DNA of 64,000 bases, taken from assembly GCA_963575745.1 (NCBI GenBank), contig CAUYUJ010005681.1, positions 393,038-457,037 of the forward strand, in the 5' to 3' direction. A program made the position numbers and the translations under genes. The notes under the pieces are model-generated. The model saw nothing but the letters and a program-made list of their open reading frames with translations, was not told the origin of the DNA and did no database searches. Shown here in pieces: positions 20,660 through 31,300 of the stretch (its first letter is position 1; the number at the start of each line of letters is the position of its first letter). Source of the stretch: Prorocentrum cordatum (taxonomy: Eukaryota > Sar > Dinophyceae > Prorocentrales > Prorocentraceae).

Positions 20660-21178
20660 TAGGGCCACAGGGTGGATTTGGAAATTGATTTTCGGCAGAT
20701 TTGGCCTCGTCCGCCCCCTCTTGATTGATTTTCAGGGGCCCCGTCCAGCCCAGATCCCTGGCCGCCCGCCCGTCAGGGCGCGCCCGCTCCTTCAGGTCCG
20801 CCCGCCCGACCCGCCCGTCCCCGCCGTCATCGTCCGCGTCGTCACCATCGAGGTCCCGGTCGTCGCCCTCGTCGCGTTCGCCGCCCTCGTCGCCCTCGTC
20901 GTCGTCGCCCTCGCTGCCCTCGCTAGAGTGCTCCTCCCCCGTCTGCCGTCCGCCGAGGCCGCGCGCTGCCCCGCGCGGCCCACGGACGCTGCGCGCCGAA
21001 GCGTGGCGGCCCCCGGCGCGGCCGCGCCTCGGGCGACCGCGGCGCGGCGCGGCGCGGCGCGGCGCGCTGCGCCCGCGCGAGGCGCTGAGCTCGGCCGGCG
21101 CGCGTCGCGCGGGCGAGCGGCTGCCTCGCCGTGCGGGGAGCCCGCAGCTCGCGGGGCGCCTCGCGCCGAGCGCTGCCT
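20660..21178. other. GC-rich intergenic stretch
   Basis: Contains a near-direct pair of 'TTGATTTTC' motifs at about 20,680-20,740, then CG-rich sequence with CGTCGTCGC-type runs. The minus-strand frame is an acidic low-complexity stretch. I do not call a gene. Confidence 0.4.
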
Positions 21179-21202
21179 CTCCTCCCTCCTCCTCCTCCTC
21201 CT

Positions 21203-21233
<31 letters not shown>

Positions 21234-21375
21234 TCTCCTCCTCCTCCTCCTCCCCCCTCCTGCTCCTCCTCCTCCTCCTCCTCCCCCCTCCTGCTCCTCC
21301 TCCTCCTCCTCCTCCTCCTCCTCCTTTCCTCCTCCTCCTCGTTCTCGTCCTCCTCCTCCTCCTCGTCGCGTCGCG
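21178..21375 (-). repeat. (TCC)n tract
   Basis: TCC trinucleotides with CCCCTCC interruptions. Confidence 0.95.
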
Positions 21376-21479
21376 TAGCGTCGGCGCCTCGCGCAGGAAG
21401 GGCGGGCCGAGGCAGCGGTGCAGGCAAGTACGAAGAGCATCGGCGGCGAACTCTGGGCCCTTGCCTCGCCTCGCGCGGC

Positions 21480-21600
21480 CCTTGCCACGTCTTCCTCCTC
21501 CTTGGGCCTCCTGGGAGGCCAAGCGGCGCCACGGCTGGATGCACCTCGAACTTCTGGTCAGGACGCACCTCGGGAGAGGTCCAGGGAGTAGCGGTATTAT
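21480..21600 (+). repeat. Introner-like repeat I, partial copy
   Basis: Shares 'GCGCCACGGCTGG', 'TCTGGTCAGGACGCACCTC' and 'GGGAGA.GTCC' with the end of the REV3 intron at 49,240-49,330. Confidence 0.65.
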
Positions 21601-21829
21601 CGGTACTGCTCGGTTTTCTCAACGTCGGCGGCGAAGTCCGCACCAATCCTTCGCCGATCAGCGACTCAGGCTGGGCGCGGGGGGGTAGGGCTCGGAATTC
21701 GGCGAACGCGCTGCGCAATCCGAATCCTACCCCCGTCCCCCATCGACTCAGGAGAAGTAATGTTTGGTCGGGATAGGGTTGCGATGTCGCCACCTAGAGT
21801 AGATTTGTACGTATATAGATGTAGATGTA

Positions 21830-21885
21830 TGTGCATATATATATATACACATATATATACATATATATACATATGTGCAGATCTA
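21830..21885. repeat. (TATATACA)n tract
   Basis: AT/AC-rich tract of TATATATACA units. Similar tracts lie at 22,185-22,235 and 23,155-23,185. Confidence 0.85.
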
Positions 21886-21979
21886 CATGTCTATAAACCT
21901 ATACCCACATCAGAGAGAGGGTGCCCGAGCAGTCTTGCTCCGTTCCTGCTCGCGTTCGTCTGTCTTGGGGTCGTATCTC

Positions 21980-22065
21980 TGGCGGCCACGCTGGGAGGCC
22001 ACGCGTGGAGGCCACGCTGGGAGGCCACGCTGGGGGGCCACGCCTGGCACGCTCGGAGGGCTCAC
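21980..22065 (+). repeat. 17-bp 'GGAGGCCACGCT' tandem repeat
   Basis: Five imperfect units of GGCCACGCTGGGAGGCC type. Confidence 0.8.
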
Positions 22066-22539
22066 CGAAGAGGGGCGGCGGCTCCGCAGCGCTTGCGGCT
22101 CACATCCCGCTAGCAGCGAGCGCGCCGTGGCGTCTTAGAGCGCCGCCAAGCACCCTCTCCCTTGTCCGCAGATGCGGGGGATTAGGTATGTATATATATA
22201 TATAAATACATATATACAGATATACATAGAGATATATTCTGACACGCAACTCTCCGAGGGAGTAGAGCTCAGAGGCGATTAATGCGTACGCGGGGCGCCG
22301 CGTCCGCGATTGTTCTGGCCGTTTCGCTCGGGACATCCTCGAAATTCTGAAAATCGGTGGCACCCCACATGCAGATCGTGACGTCAGGGTCCAAAAACAC
22401 ATAGGAATTTCAAGACTCTAACGTAAAACCTTCAACAACACATAGTAATTTCAATGATTTTGACCCCGATTGTCAGAGAATGGCGATTTCGCCTGAGACA
22501 TTCTCCCAAAATGGAGCCCCGACGTGCCTTCTGGTACCC

Positions 22540-22782
22540 CAGACCTTGCCTCGGAGCCTCCTGGGGGCCTCCTGGAACCTCCTGGGGCCTCCTGGGGCTT
22601 TCTGTACCTTCTGGTACCCCAGACCCCGCCTCGGAGCCTCCTGGGGGTCTCCTGGAACCTCCTGTGTCTCCTGCGGCCGCCTGGAGCCTTCTGGGGCTTT
22701 CTGGGGCCTCCTGGGGCCTCCTGGGGTCTCCTGGGGCCTCCTGAGGCCGCCTGGGGCCTCCTGGGGCCTCCTGGGGCCTCAG
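22540..22782 (+). repeat. 'GGGGCCTCCT' minisatellite
   Basis: 10-11-bp units of CCTCCTGGGG. The larger piece from 'CTTCTGGTACCCCAGACC' to 'GGAACCTCCTG' is duplicated (22,529 and 22,608). Confidence 0.9.
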
Positions 22783-23325
22783 AACTACATGCACACACAG
22801 AGACACAAATCACACCCAACACATCACACACTAGACAAACTTAACACACACACACACACAACACCTACAACGCACAGAAAACACGCACAACACAGAGCAC
22901 ACATCACACACGACCACACAACACACACAATCCTGGGGCCTCCTGTAGCCTCTTCCGGTATCCAAGTCGGGCCTCCCGAGGCTTCTTGGGGGGCCCTGGT
23001 ACACACATCGCAAGGTGTGGCAACCCCACTTGCGCTCGAGCGCGACCTGGCTATTGCACTCCTCTCCCAGCAGCTATCCTCCTCCTCTTCTCCTGCTTCA
23101 AGCACCCTTTCCGTTTTTTTGATGAGCCTGGGCACACACGTGGAATTTGTGTGTGTATTTATATATACATATATATATATATAGGGATGTCTATGTGGAC
23201 GACTCGTGGCTCCTTCGATCGGGCCGCTCCCTCGATCCGGGTGGGCCCTGCCGTGGACCAGGGCGGGGCGCGGCTCGGAGAAAGCTCGCGCGCCGGAGCC
23301 CCGGGAGGGGTCCCGGCATCGAGTT

Positions 23326-23504
23326 GGGCTTTGTTTTCCAGCGCCACCACCACAAGTTGGAGGGAGGAAGGAGGAGAAGGACGAGGAGGAGGAGGACGAA
23401 GCAGAGAAGGAGGAGGAGGAGGAGGAGGAGGAGGAGGAGGAGGATCCCCTCCCCCTCCCACTGATGATGGTGGTGGTGGTGGAAAACAGGCCCATCAGAT
23501 GTTA
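23326..23504 (+). mobile_element. Inverted-repeat element carrying (GGA)n, copy A
   Basis: The left arm ('TTGTTTTCCAGCGCCACC', 'ACCACAAGTTGG') and right arm ('GATGGTGGTGGTGG', 'GGAAAACAGGCCCATCA') are inverted repeats. Between them are about 85 bp of GGA. Copies B (26.7 kb), C (50.45 kb) and a one-armed copy D (37.7 kb) share the arms, but the core may be GGA or TCC. Confidence 0.8.
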
Positions 23505-23619
23505 TTTCAACGCGTCCCATTCCGATTCCCCGCTCGGAACGGTCAGGGCTTACTGGCGGCGCGGTGCAGGGGGTGGGGGGGCTCGGCAGCAAGTCATGGG
23601 AGCCCGTTATGTCCTCTTA

Positions 23620-23805
23620 GTGCCGTCTCTCGCGCCGCTCAGCGTCGATGAGCGTCTGAGAGTGGATGGAACAGCGCCGATTTAGCGTCTATTTCGCGTC
23701 GAATAGCGCCGATTTCGCGTCGATCCGCGTCGCTTTGGCGCCGACGAGCGTCGATTGGCAAGCGCCGGCCATATGATACGGGACGCTCCCATGAGTTGCC
23801 ACCGA
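23620..23805 (+). repeat. 'GCGTCGATTA' minisatellite with 3' tag, copy 1
   Basis: About ten 9-11-bp units of GCGTCGAT(T/A), followed by 'CAAGCGCCGGCCATATGATA', 'GGACGCTCCCATGAGTTG' and 'CCACCGA'. The same array and tag occur at 35.16-35.33 and 58.49-58.6 kb. Confidence 0.85.
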
Positions 23806-23861
23806 AGGGGGGGGGCCTGGGCGCCCAGGCGTCCAGCGCACAGTGATCGAGAAAAGCAGTG

Positions 23862-24013
23862 TTAGGTCGGGCAGGTCCCCCTACAGGCGGATTTTAGGCA
23901 AAAAACCGAGAATACCCCAAACATAGTCAGACATAATCAAAAAATAAAAAAAAATACCCCCCTGATTTTTCATGTTTTAAATTTCCTCCTGCAGAGGGAC
24001 AGGCCCGACTTGA
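23862..24013 (+). mobile_element. hAT-type MITE, copy 3 (8-bp target duplication)
   Basis: A 152-bp AT-rich element with ends 'TTAGGTCGGGCAGGTCCCCC' and 'GAGGGACAGGCCCGACTTGA', flanked by AAGCAGTG at 23,854-23,861 and 24,014-24,021. Confidence 0.93.
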
Positions 24014-24309
24014 AAGCAGTGCGGGCTTTTCTTTTCGCCAGTTCGGCCTCCTTGGGCGCCCACACGCCGAGCCCCCCCCCCCCCCGGAGCTGCGCAAGAC
24101 GACTCGGGGTGACGAACAGCCGCCCCCGGGCAGGTGGCCGAGTCTGCCTGGAGGCCCCGTCCCGAAAAAGCATGTAGGCGCTTCGCGCACCCCCACCGGC
24201 CCAGGCAGAAGCGGTGCCCAGGCGAGCTGCCCTGGACAGGGATGTGGAGGAGCATGCAGCGGAAGGAAGGGCCGCTGAAGCCGCCATCTCAGGGCGGGGG
24301 TGAGGGGGC

Positions 24310-24580
24310 AGGCGCCCGAGGAGGAGCTGGAGGAGGAGGAAGAGGAGGAGGAGGAGGAGGAGAATGAGGAGGAGTGGGAGGGGAGGAGGAGTAAGAGGGA
24401 GGATGGAGGAGGAGGAGGAGGAGGAGGAGGAGGAGGAGGAGGAGGAGGAATAGGCGGATGAGGAAGAGGAGGAGAAGGAGGAAAAGATGATGATGCTGAT
24501 GTTGATGATGATGATGATGAGGAGGAGGAGGAGGAGGAGGAGGAGGAAGTGGAGGAGAAGGATGAGGAGAGGAGGAGGAG
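24310..24580 (+). repeat. (GGA)n tract with short (GAT)n
   Basis: GGA/GAG tract with a GATGAT segment at about 24,487-24,520. Confidence 0.92.
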
Positions 24581-24613
24581 GAGGGCGAGCAGAAAGGCCA
24601 GAGGCCTCATGGA

Positions 24614-24830
24614 TGCCTTTCGAAGTCTCTTTGGATGCCTATTGGGGCGTCTTAGGGACCTCTTGGCGATCCCAAGGGCCTCTTAAGCGCCTTGGGTGCC
24701 TCGGGGGAGCCTCTTGGGGCCTCTTGGAGTTCTCTTGGGAGCCTCTTGGGGACCTCTCGGGGACCTCTTGGGGGCATCTTGGGGCATCTTACGGCACTCT
24801 TGAGAGTCTGTCGGGCCATCTTGGAGGAGA
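24614..24830 (+). repeat. 'GGGGCCTCTTG' minisatellite
   Basis: About sixteen imperfect 12-13-bp units, compositionally like the CCTCCTGGGG array at 22.5 kb. Confidence 0.8.
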
Positions 24831-25089
24831 TCGGTCAAGTGAGGGGGGCAGGAAAGTACAGACCCCCCCCCCCAGGGAGGCCAACATTGCCCCCAAACCT
24901 GAGTTGCATCAATGGCTTGTGCCTCCTCGCCGAGGTCGTCTTCGATGACGCAATCTGTCGCGGGGTGCCCCGCCCAGGTCTGGGTGGGGAGGGGGAGGGG
25001 TCAAGGTATCCTCCCCGCCCACAAGCTGCCTCTCCCACTCCCGCCCACCCTCCCAACACAGAAGAAGCACCCGAAGCCCAGCATGTCTA

Positions 25090-26080
25090 GCGCTGGGAGC
25101 TCCACCGACGGCCCCAGTTGCAGCGCCCGCGTGCGGTTCAGTCATAGTTCGGTGCACACCTCACCCGTTCCGTGGCCCCAGAGGGAGCTGCACCGTAGGC
25201 TCCAGTGGCAGCGCCCGCATGCAGTTCCACCCTGCGTCTGGCCCACCCCTCGCACGCTTTGTTGCCCCATAGAGAGCTCCACCGAAGGCCCCAGCCAGTG
25301 TCAGCGCCGCATGCGGTTCCACTTTGCATTTCGGCGCACCCCCCCGCACGTGTCGTGGCCTTTCATGAGGCTCCACCGACGGCCCCGGTGGCAGCACCCG
25401 CATGTGGTTCCACCCTGATTTCGGTACACCCTCACATGTTTTGAGGCTCCAAAATGAGCTCCACCGAAGGCCCCCGTGTCAGCGCCGGCCTGCAGTTTCA
25501 CCCGACCTTCCGGCGCACCCCTCACACGCTTCGTGGCCCCATGCCCCAGTGGCAACGCCCGCATTCGGTTCCATCCTGCCTTTCGGCGCACCCATCACTT
25601 GGTTCATGACACCATAGGGAGCTCCACCGAAGGCGCCAGTGGCATCGCCGGCATGCCGTTACACCCTGCATTTTGGCGCACCCATCACGTGTTTCGTAGT
25701 TCCATAGGGAGCTCCACCCAAGGCGCCCCTGGCAGCGCCCGCATGCGATTCCACTCCATTTCGGCGCACTCCTCATACGTATCGTGAGCTCGACCGAAGG
25801 CCCCAGTGACAGCGCCCGCATGTGGTTTCACCTGTGTATTTCGGCGCACCCCGCACGTTTCGTGGCCCCACCGGGAGCTCCTCTGATGGCCCCAGTGGCA
25901 GCGTCTTCATGCAGTTCCACCCTGCATGTCGGCGCATCCCTCACACGTTCCGTGGTCCCACAGTAGGCTCCACCGACAGCTCCAGTGGCAGCGCCCGCAT
26001 GTCGTACCCGTGCGTATCATGGCACATCCGTCACGCGCGTCGTGGTCCCATAGAGAGGTTCAGTGAGGACGACAACTATA
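25090..26080 (-). repeat. ~88-bp minisatellite, locus 3 (reverse orientation)
   Basis: About eleven units of 'GAGCTCCACCGAAGGCCCC', 'AGTGGCAGCGCCCGCATG', 'TTTCGGCGCACCCCTCACAC' and 'TTTCGTGGCCCCATAG', the reverse complement of the units at 3.1-4.0 and 19.5-20.5 kb. Confidence 0.9.
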
Positions 26081-26099
26081 ACTGCGTTTCTTACAGCTG

Positions 26100-26700
26100 C
26101 ACATGGCGGTGACCTTCACTAGTATAATCGGCAGGGGAGGTGAGGGGGGGCCATTGCTCTTGGTCTCTCGTGGGAAGAGGTGTTTATGGGAACGGTGATC
26201 AATCCCTCCCCGAAAGGGAAGACGGGGGTTGGGGGGAGGAAGCGCCCAGAACCACCCAACGCCCAGAGGGCTGGCGGGATCAGGACGTCGGACCTCTGGG
26301 AGACACCCTCGGCACCGCGAAAGGGTCGCGACGGGAGGCTGTTGGATGTTTTCTGTTATCGTAGTGGCCTCTGGCCAGTGCCGCTGGTCCGGGACGCTTC
26401 CATTGCTGCCAGAAGTGCTCGATGGCGGTCTTGACCGGCGACGACGGCGAGCGGCGAGAATGATGATGAGGATTGGGATTGGAGGCGGCGGAGTAGGAGT
26501 AGGGGTAGGAGGAGGAGGAGGAGGAGTCACGAGCCCTGGGAGCGCCTCGCCGCTCCTGGAGGGGTCTTTACGCCTCTGCGGGAGCCACGCCGTGGACGCT
26601 TCCGCGACGTCCGACGTCCCCGCCGGGGGGGTGCGGCCTCCAGGAGGAGGCCTTTTTTCGTCCCTTTTTTTCGGCTCCTCGAAGGGTGCTGGGGACGTCA
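26100..26700. other. Intergenic sequence without a recognised gene
   Basis: Mixed composition. Fragments such as 'GGACGTCGGACCTCTGGGAG' and 'GGGTCGCGACGGGAGG' resemble scrambled repeat D. A short GGA run lies at 26,505-26,525. Confidence 0.35.
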
Positions 26701-26711
26701 TTGCCATCTGG

Positions 26712-26950
26712 GATGATGCGCCTGTTTTCCGCCATCACTACCATAAGTTGGAGGGGGGGTCCTCCTCCCACTCCTCCTCCTCCTCCTCCTCCTCCTCCTC
26801 CTCCTCCTCCTCCTCCTTCAATCTCTCCTCCACCTCCTCCTCCTCCTCTTCCTCCTACTCCTCCTCATCCTCGTCCTCCTCTTCGTACTCCTCCTCATCC
26901 TCCTTCCCCCCGCCAACTTATGGTGGTGGTGGAAAACAGGCCCATCATTG
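26712..26950 (-). mobile_element. Inverted-repeat element carrying (TCC)n, copy B
   Basis: The best-preserved member. Left arm 'GATGATGCGCCTGTTTTCCG ... ACCATAAGTTGG'; right arm 'CCAACTTATGGTGGTGGTGG' then 'AAAACAGGCCCATCATT'. The core is about 140 bp of TCC. Confidence 0.88.
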
Positions 26951-27489
26951 GAGGCGCAAACAGGAATCCAGGCGCGTAGGTTCGCCACGGGCCCCATGTT
27001 GCGCGTGCAGCGTCGACTCGCTTTATTGCCACCACGGGCGGCATTATAAGCCTCGTATGTATGTGGGAACCTTGTCACGAGCCGTGGGTATCTGGCGCCC
27101 GCGCGCCCACCCGATGCAACGCGATCGGGAAGAACAAAAAAACACGCGAATCTCGGGGCCGCCAGAGGTGGGGCTTGCCAGCGTCTCTTCCCGGCGGGTT
27201 CGTCTTCAGCTCTGACGGTCCAGTTGTCGTCGGACGTCTGCGGTGGGAGCTCGCGTCGTGGTGCATACGGGGTCCCGCCACTTTTCCGGCCGGCCACGTC
27301 GGGCCAGCCCCGAGCCCTCCGGACCCGAGCCCCGCGCCCCGGCGAGGGAAGGCGCCGGGCCCCGCCTGCGCCAGGGCGCCGCGCCTGCCAGCCGCGAGGC
27401 GGGCGGGGCCAGGACGAGGACAGAGCCGCTCCGGAGCGTTCCCAGGGCGCTCTCCCAGGACGCTCTCCCAGGGCGCTCTTCCAGGACGC

Positions 27490-27670
27490 GCTCTCTCTCT
27501 CTCTCTCTCTCTGCATGGTCGGAAGTGTTTTGTTATTTTCTGCCCCCGTGGGTCCTTATCGGGCCTCGGGACCGTCAAGACACGATGCAGGATGAAGAGC
27601 CGGTCCCGGGGAAGGGGCCCTGACCTTTGGGAGTCGACGTTGTGGAAAAATCACGACGTCAGGGGTCTGG
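27490..27670 (+). repeat. (CT)n then repeat D, copy 3
   Basis: (CT)n at about 27,490-27,512, then 'CGGGCCTCGGGACCGTCAA', 'GAGCCGGTCCCGGGGAAGGG', 'GAGTCGACGTTGTGGAAAAA' and 'TCACGACGTCAGGGGTCTGG'. Confidence 0.85.
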
Positions 27671-27689
27671 GTTCAGAGCGTTCTTTACC

Positions 27690-27905
27690 GCTCTGAGAAG
27701 GCCACGGTGGCGAAGCGTCCTGGCCTGGCTATAGGGCCACCACAGGGTTCTGATAATCTTATATGGTCTGAACAACGTGGTCTTAGAACATATTTGGCTG
27801 GTAATGGTATATTGCAGCACGTCGGACTTAGTATGTTCTCCCACATGTGTTTGCTCCAAGAACAAGTTTGCGTTTCAAGAGCAACTCGTGGTAGGCTTAG
27901 GGGGA
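27690..27905 (+). mobile_element. AT-rich miniature element G, copy 1
   Basis: Related over about 200 bp to the element at 35.5 kb: 'GGTGGCGAAGCGTCCT' upstream, 'TATGGTCTGAACAACGT', 'TTCTTAGAACAT.TTTGGCTG' and 'CGTGGTAGGCTTA'. The ends are weakly inverted. Confidence 0.55.
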
Positions 27906-28207
27906 TCACAGGACGGTCGATCCGTGCTCAAACATCCTCCAGAGCCGCCGGATCTCAGAGACTCGATTTATCCTCTCCCGAATTTGTCCTCGTCTTGGCT
28001 TCGTCCTCGAATCCGATGGCTTCGTCCTCGAATCCGAGCGATCCGATGCGGCCCGATGCTCACATGGCCTCCCTTGTGCATCCTGGCGCAGCCGACCCGC
28101 TTCGCGTCCGCCTCCGTGCCGAGGCGGCCCCTATCCGATGCGCGTGCCGATCCGATCCGACGTTTTCCGATGCGATGCGAACTGCTCTCTTGCCTTGCCA
28201 GCAGGCT

Positions 28208-28515
28208 CGGAGGCGAGCCCAGGGGCGAAGTGGGACGGGGGCAGGCTGTCTCAGAAGGCCGCGGGGCTGCTCAGAAGCCCTCCCGCCTTCCGAGACGTCC
28301 TCTGAGTCGCCGGGGCCTCCTCCGAAGAAGACGCGGCGAGCCTCTCAGGGGGTGCGCTGGCTCCTGCCCTCTCTGCAGGGCGGCCTCTCGGGCGGGGGGC
28401 CTGATCCTCGATCCTCGACCCTCGACCAATCTTCGATCCTCGATCCTCGATCTTCGATCCTCGATCGATCCTCGATCCTCGATCCTCGATCGATCCCCCC
28501 TGGGACTCGCCGCCG
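28208..28515 (+). repeat. Foldback-like repeat F, copy 2, with (GATCCTC)n
   Basis: Opens with 'GGCGAGCCCAGGGGCGAAG', contains 'CTCAGAAGCCCTCCCGCCTT', and closes 'TGGGACTCGCCGCCGAGC'. A GATCCTC-type tract occupies 28,405-28,495. Confidence 0.6.
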
Positions 28516-28593
28516 AGCAGGCAGAGCCCCCCCGGCTCGAGCCTTCACGGCCCCGGCCGGCCCGATGCCGGGCGCGGCCGGCCCTGCGCCGGG
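28516..28593 (+). promoter_or_regulatory. Upstream region of REV3
   Basis: GC-rich 78 bp between repeat F and the proposed start codon. No TATA or TTTT box is visible. An AG acceptor for spliced-leader addition could be any of several within it. Confidence 0.25.
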
Positions 28594-28707
28594 ATGCCGC
28601 GCGTCACCTTCGCGGTCACCGCGCTGGAGGTGCGCTCGGCCGCGCCGCGGGCGGAGCTGGGCGACGTCGCCGCGCCGCCGTGGCCCGGCGCGGCGCCGCT
28701 GCCGAGG
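28594..28707 (+). CDS. REV3: REV3 exon 1 (start codon)
   Basis: ATG at 28,594 opens MPRVTFAVTALEVRSAAPRA, then ELGDVAAPPWPGAAPLPR. It corresponds to the extreme N-terminus of REV3, where a short beta strand and a loop precede the conserved VPV.R.FG block. The donor GT at 28,708 follows AGG in phase 0. Joining to exon 2 gives ...PLPR-VPVVRLFGVT..., which matches the family spacing closely. The start is chosen as the only ATG in this frame after the GC-rich upstream region. Confidence 0.65.
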
Positions 28708-28844
28708 GTCCGCGCGGCGTGCAGCGTTCGCGCGGCGGGCGTCTGGCCCAGGCTGGGCCAGGCGCCTGCCGTGTTGGAAAAACTCGGATCGGAGATATTT
28801 TTCCCTGCGCTCGGCCTCTCTCTCTCTCTCTATATATATAGGGG

Positions 28845-28965
28845 CCTTCGCCGGGCCCCGGGAGCGTCAAAGAGCGGCTCGGGATGAAAGTCTGGTCCTG
28901 GGGAATGGGTCGAGACCTCCGGGAACCGCGCATGGACAAAAATCACGACGTCGGATCTCTGTGTC
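28845..28965 (+). repeat. Repeat D, copy 4
   Basis: 'GCCGGGCCCCGGGAGCGTCA', 'GATGAAAGTCTGGTCCTGGG' and 'AAAATCACGACGTCGGA' match the family; the 5' third is missing. Confidence 0.75.
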
Positions 28966-29577
28966 TGGCGCCCGCAGGTCAGTTTGTGGCTTTGCCACAG
29001 AGGTGTCTCCTGGTCGTCGTCGGCTATCGCGGGCTCGGGGCACACGGGTCCTGGTGGGGCCGATCTTGGGCCCAGTAGGACTGGGAGTGGCCAGGGCTGG
29101 TGCAGCCCCATGCCTGCAGCTGTCCCGCAGTGGTCCCCGGAGTGTCTGCGCGCGGCTCCGCGGGCCATCTCCTCCCCCGCCCTCCTCACGAGCGCAGCGC
29201 CGCTGGTGGTGCCCCGAGCGGCCTGCCGGGGCCAGGCTGTTCCGCCGTCGCTTCTTTTGGTGCATGGGTCCCTGTCTCCCTGATTGAAGCTGTGCGTAGC
29301 CCGCCCAATTAGCTTTTAGCGGAAGAGGTTCGCTCTCGCCCCGCCGACCAAATGCGTGTTTCGGTGCGTGGGCGTCCGACCTGTGGGAGGCACCCGCATC
29401 CGCGTCGGCGGTCCCAGCAGCTGCCGGCACGCGGGGAGCCCGTCGCGCGAATCATCCTGCGCGGCGGGGCGCTCACGTGGTCCTATGGCGCGAGACGGTT
29501 TTGAGCCGAGGGCGCGCGCCTCGGGTGGAGCTGCGAGCTGCACGGCGGCCATCCCGAAGAGGCCCTGAGACGATTGC

Positions 29578-29792
29578 AGAGCCCCGAATCATCAGGGGTA
29601 ACTCGGGTCCAGGGCTAACTCGGGGTTCGCTTTTCGGGATTCCGAACCCGAGCTACCCCGGATAACTCGGGCGTCCAGAGCCCCGAATCATCAGGGGTAA
29701 CTCGGGTCAGGGCTAACTCGGGGTTCGCTTTTCGGGATTCCGAACCCGAGTTACCCCGGACCCGAGTTACCCCGGATAACTCGGGCGCCCAA
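29578..29792 (+). repeat. Palindrome-rich ~100-bp tandem duplication
   Basis: Two copies starting 'AGAGCCCCGAATCATCAGGG' at about 29,579 and 29,679. Each contains 'AACTCGGGTC..GGGCTAAC' and the inverse 'GAACCCGAG.TACCCCGG', so a single strand could fold into a long hairpin around 'TTCGCTTTTCGGGATTCCGA'. Confidence 0.88.
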
Positions 29793-30231
29793 CGATTGGG
29801 CTCAGGTGTAGACTGGCATGGCTTGTGAAGGCTGCAGGCGCCCCAAGGCTAACCCCCCGCCGCCCCCACTCGTCACGGCAGGGTCGCCTGCTCTCTGCTC
29901 CCAGGGAGGTCTGAATCGCCTGGTTGCCAGCAGTCCCCCTGTCCCAGAGTCGTTGTCCCCTTGTCATTGCTGCAGTTCGGCCTTTCCCTGCCATCTTTGT
30001 AAGTCGTCCCTCTCCCCCACCTTTGGTCCTCCTGCTCTCCAACTCGTCGTCCTCCTTGTGCTCCTTCTCGTCCTCATCGTCATCCTTCCCCTGTTGGCCT
30101 TCAGCCCTCATTCCTGTTCTGCACGTCCCTGGCAGGGGTTCCTCTATGGGTCCTCCACTCGTCGCCGTCGCTGTCGTTGCCGTTGTCGTTGTCGTGGTCG
30201 CTGTTAGCTAGGCGTTCCTCAAGAGGGGAAG

Positions 30232-30390
30232 AAACACACAATCACTAGTCATCGTCGACTCTGGAGAATATGGGAAAACATGCGAGGTGGTGGGGGGGAA
30301 CAGGAAAACCCAGAAAATAGATAAAACATACTAGGGATGCTGGGACTTGTATATATTTCTGAACGTGTCCCTGCGCCCCTGTAGGCCCTC
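30232..30390 (+). repeat. Dispersed repeat S, copy 1
   Basis: Family hallmarks in order: 'GAAACACACA', 'TCATCGTCGA', 'GGAGAATATGGGA', 'ACCCAGAAAATA', 'TGTCCCTGCGCCCCT'. Other copies are at 55.0, 60.34 and 62.47 kb; the last directly precedes a splice acceptor. Confidence 0.8.
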
Positions 30391-30394
30391 TGCT

Positions 30395-31300
30395 TCGCAG
30401 CAGGACCAGTGACACCCAGTGGGCCTTCGACAGCCGTCTCACCCCCCCCCGGCCTTGATGCACCCCTGACTTGCCCGGCGCCTCTCTCTCTCCCCTCCCT
30501 CCTCCGGCTCCACGTGAGAGTGGCCCTTCGCCGGAGTGGCCCGTGGTGCGGGCTCACTGGCCCCCCCCCCCGAATCGCTCAGCGCGATGCGATGGTGGCT
30601 TCCTGCGCGCTTGGGCTGCGCCCCGTGAAGCCGCGCACCGAGTGTCCCCCTCTTGCCCAGGGTCGCCCTTGCGTGTATCCGGCCCCTGGCTGCTTCGCCC
30701 CCCCCCCCCCGGAAGGCGCACCTCCCCCGCGGTGCAGAGGCCCGGTGCAGCCAGCGACGCCCACGCAGCCAGACGCCTGGCTGCCTGACGTTTCCCATCC
30801 GCGGCTCCAGAGGTCCCGGGGGGCAAGGTTTTCGACGCGGATTGGCTTCTGATGGCCCTGCAGGGCCCGAAAGCTGGCCCCAGGGGGGGGATGCTGGGAG
30901 CAGCGCCCGGACTGCCAAGAGAGGCACCGCCAAAGGCTGTGGCCCCCACTGAGGCGGGAGCACGGCCCTGCGCTTTGGGGTGCCTTGCGCACAGGGCCGT
31001 GGCCGTCTGGACTCAACACATGGAGCCTGCATGGAGGCATTGGAGCACGATGCCAGAAGACGTCGCGAGGAAGTTTTTCCAGGCGGAGCGGCCGCCAGAC
31101 TGGGCGGTCCGAGGCTCCGCGTCCTCCCTGTGCGTTGCCTCTCCACGAGAGAAGCCCCCAGCGGAGCGCCACTGGGGCTTCGGCACCGCCGCCGGGCCCT
31201 CTTCCAATGGTCACAGCGGCGCCCCTGGCGCCGCGAGGCGCTCGGGAAGCCAACTACGTGAGCTGATTCGCTACCCCCCCCCAGTCTCCGCGTCCTCCCT
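30395..31300. other. Intron 1 GC-rich interior
   Basis: C-rich runs at 30,440, 30,560 and 30,700 and GC-rich sequence that gives long frames on both strands without motifs. No exon is called. Confidence 0.4.

Noticed and set aside
22185-22235. TATATATA tracts as TATA-box promoters
   Set aside because: They are microsatellites far from any recognised start, and dinoflagellate promoters generally lack TATA boxes.
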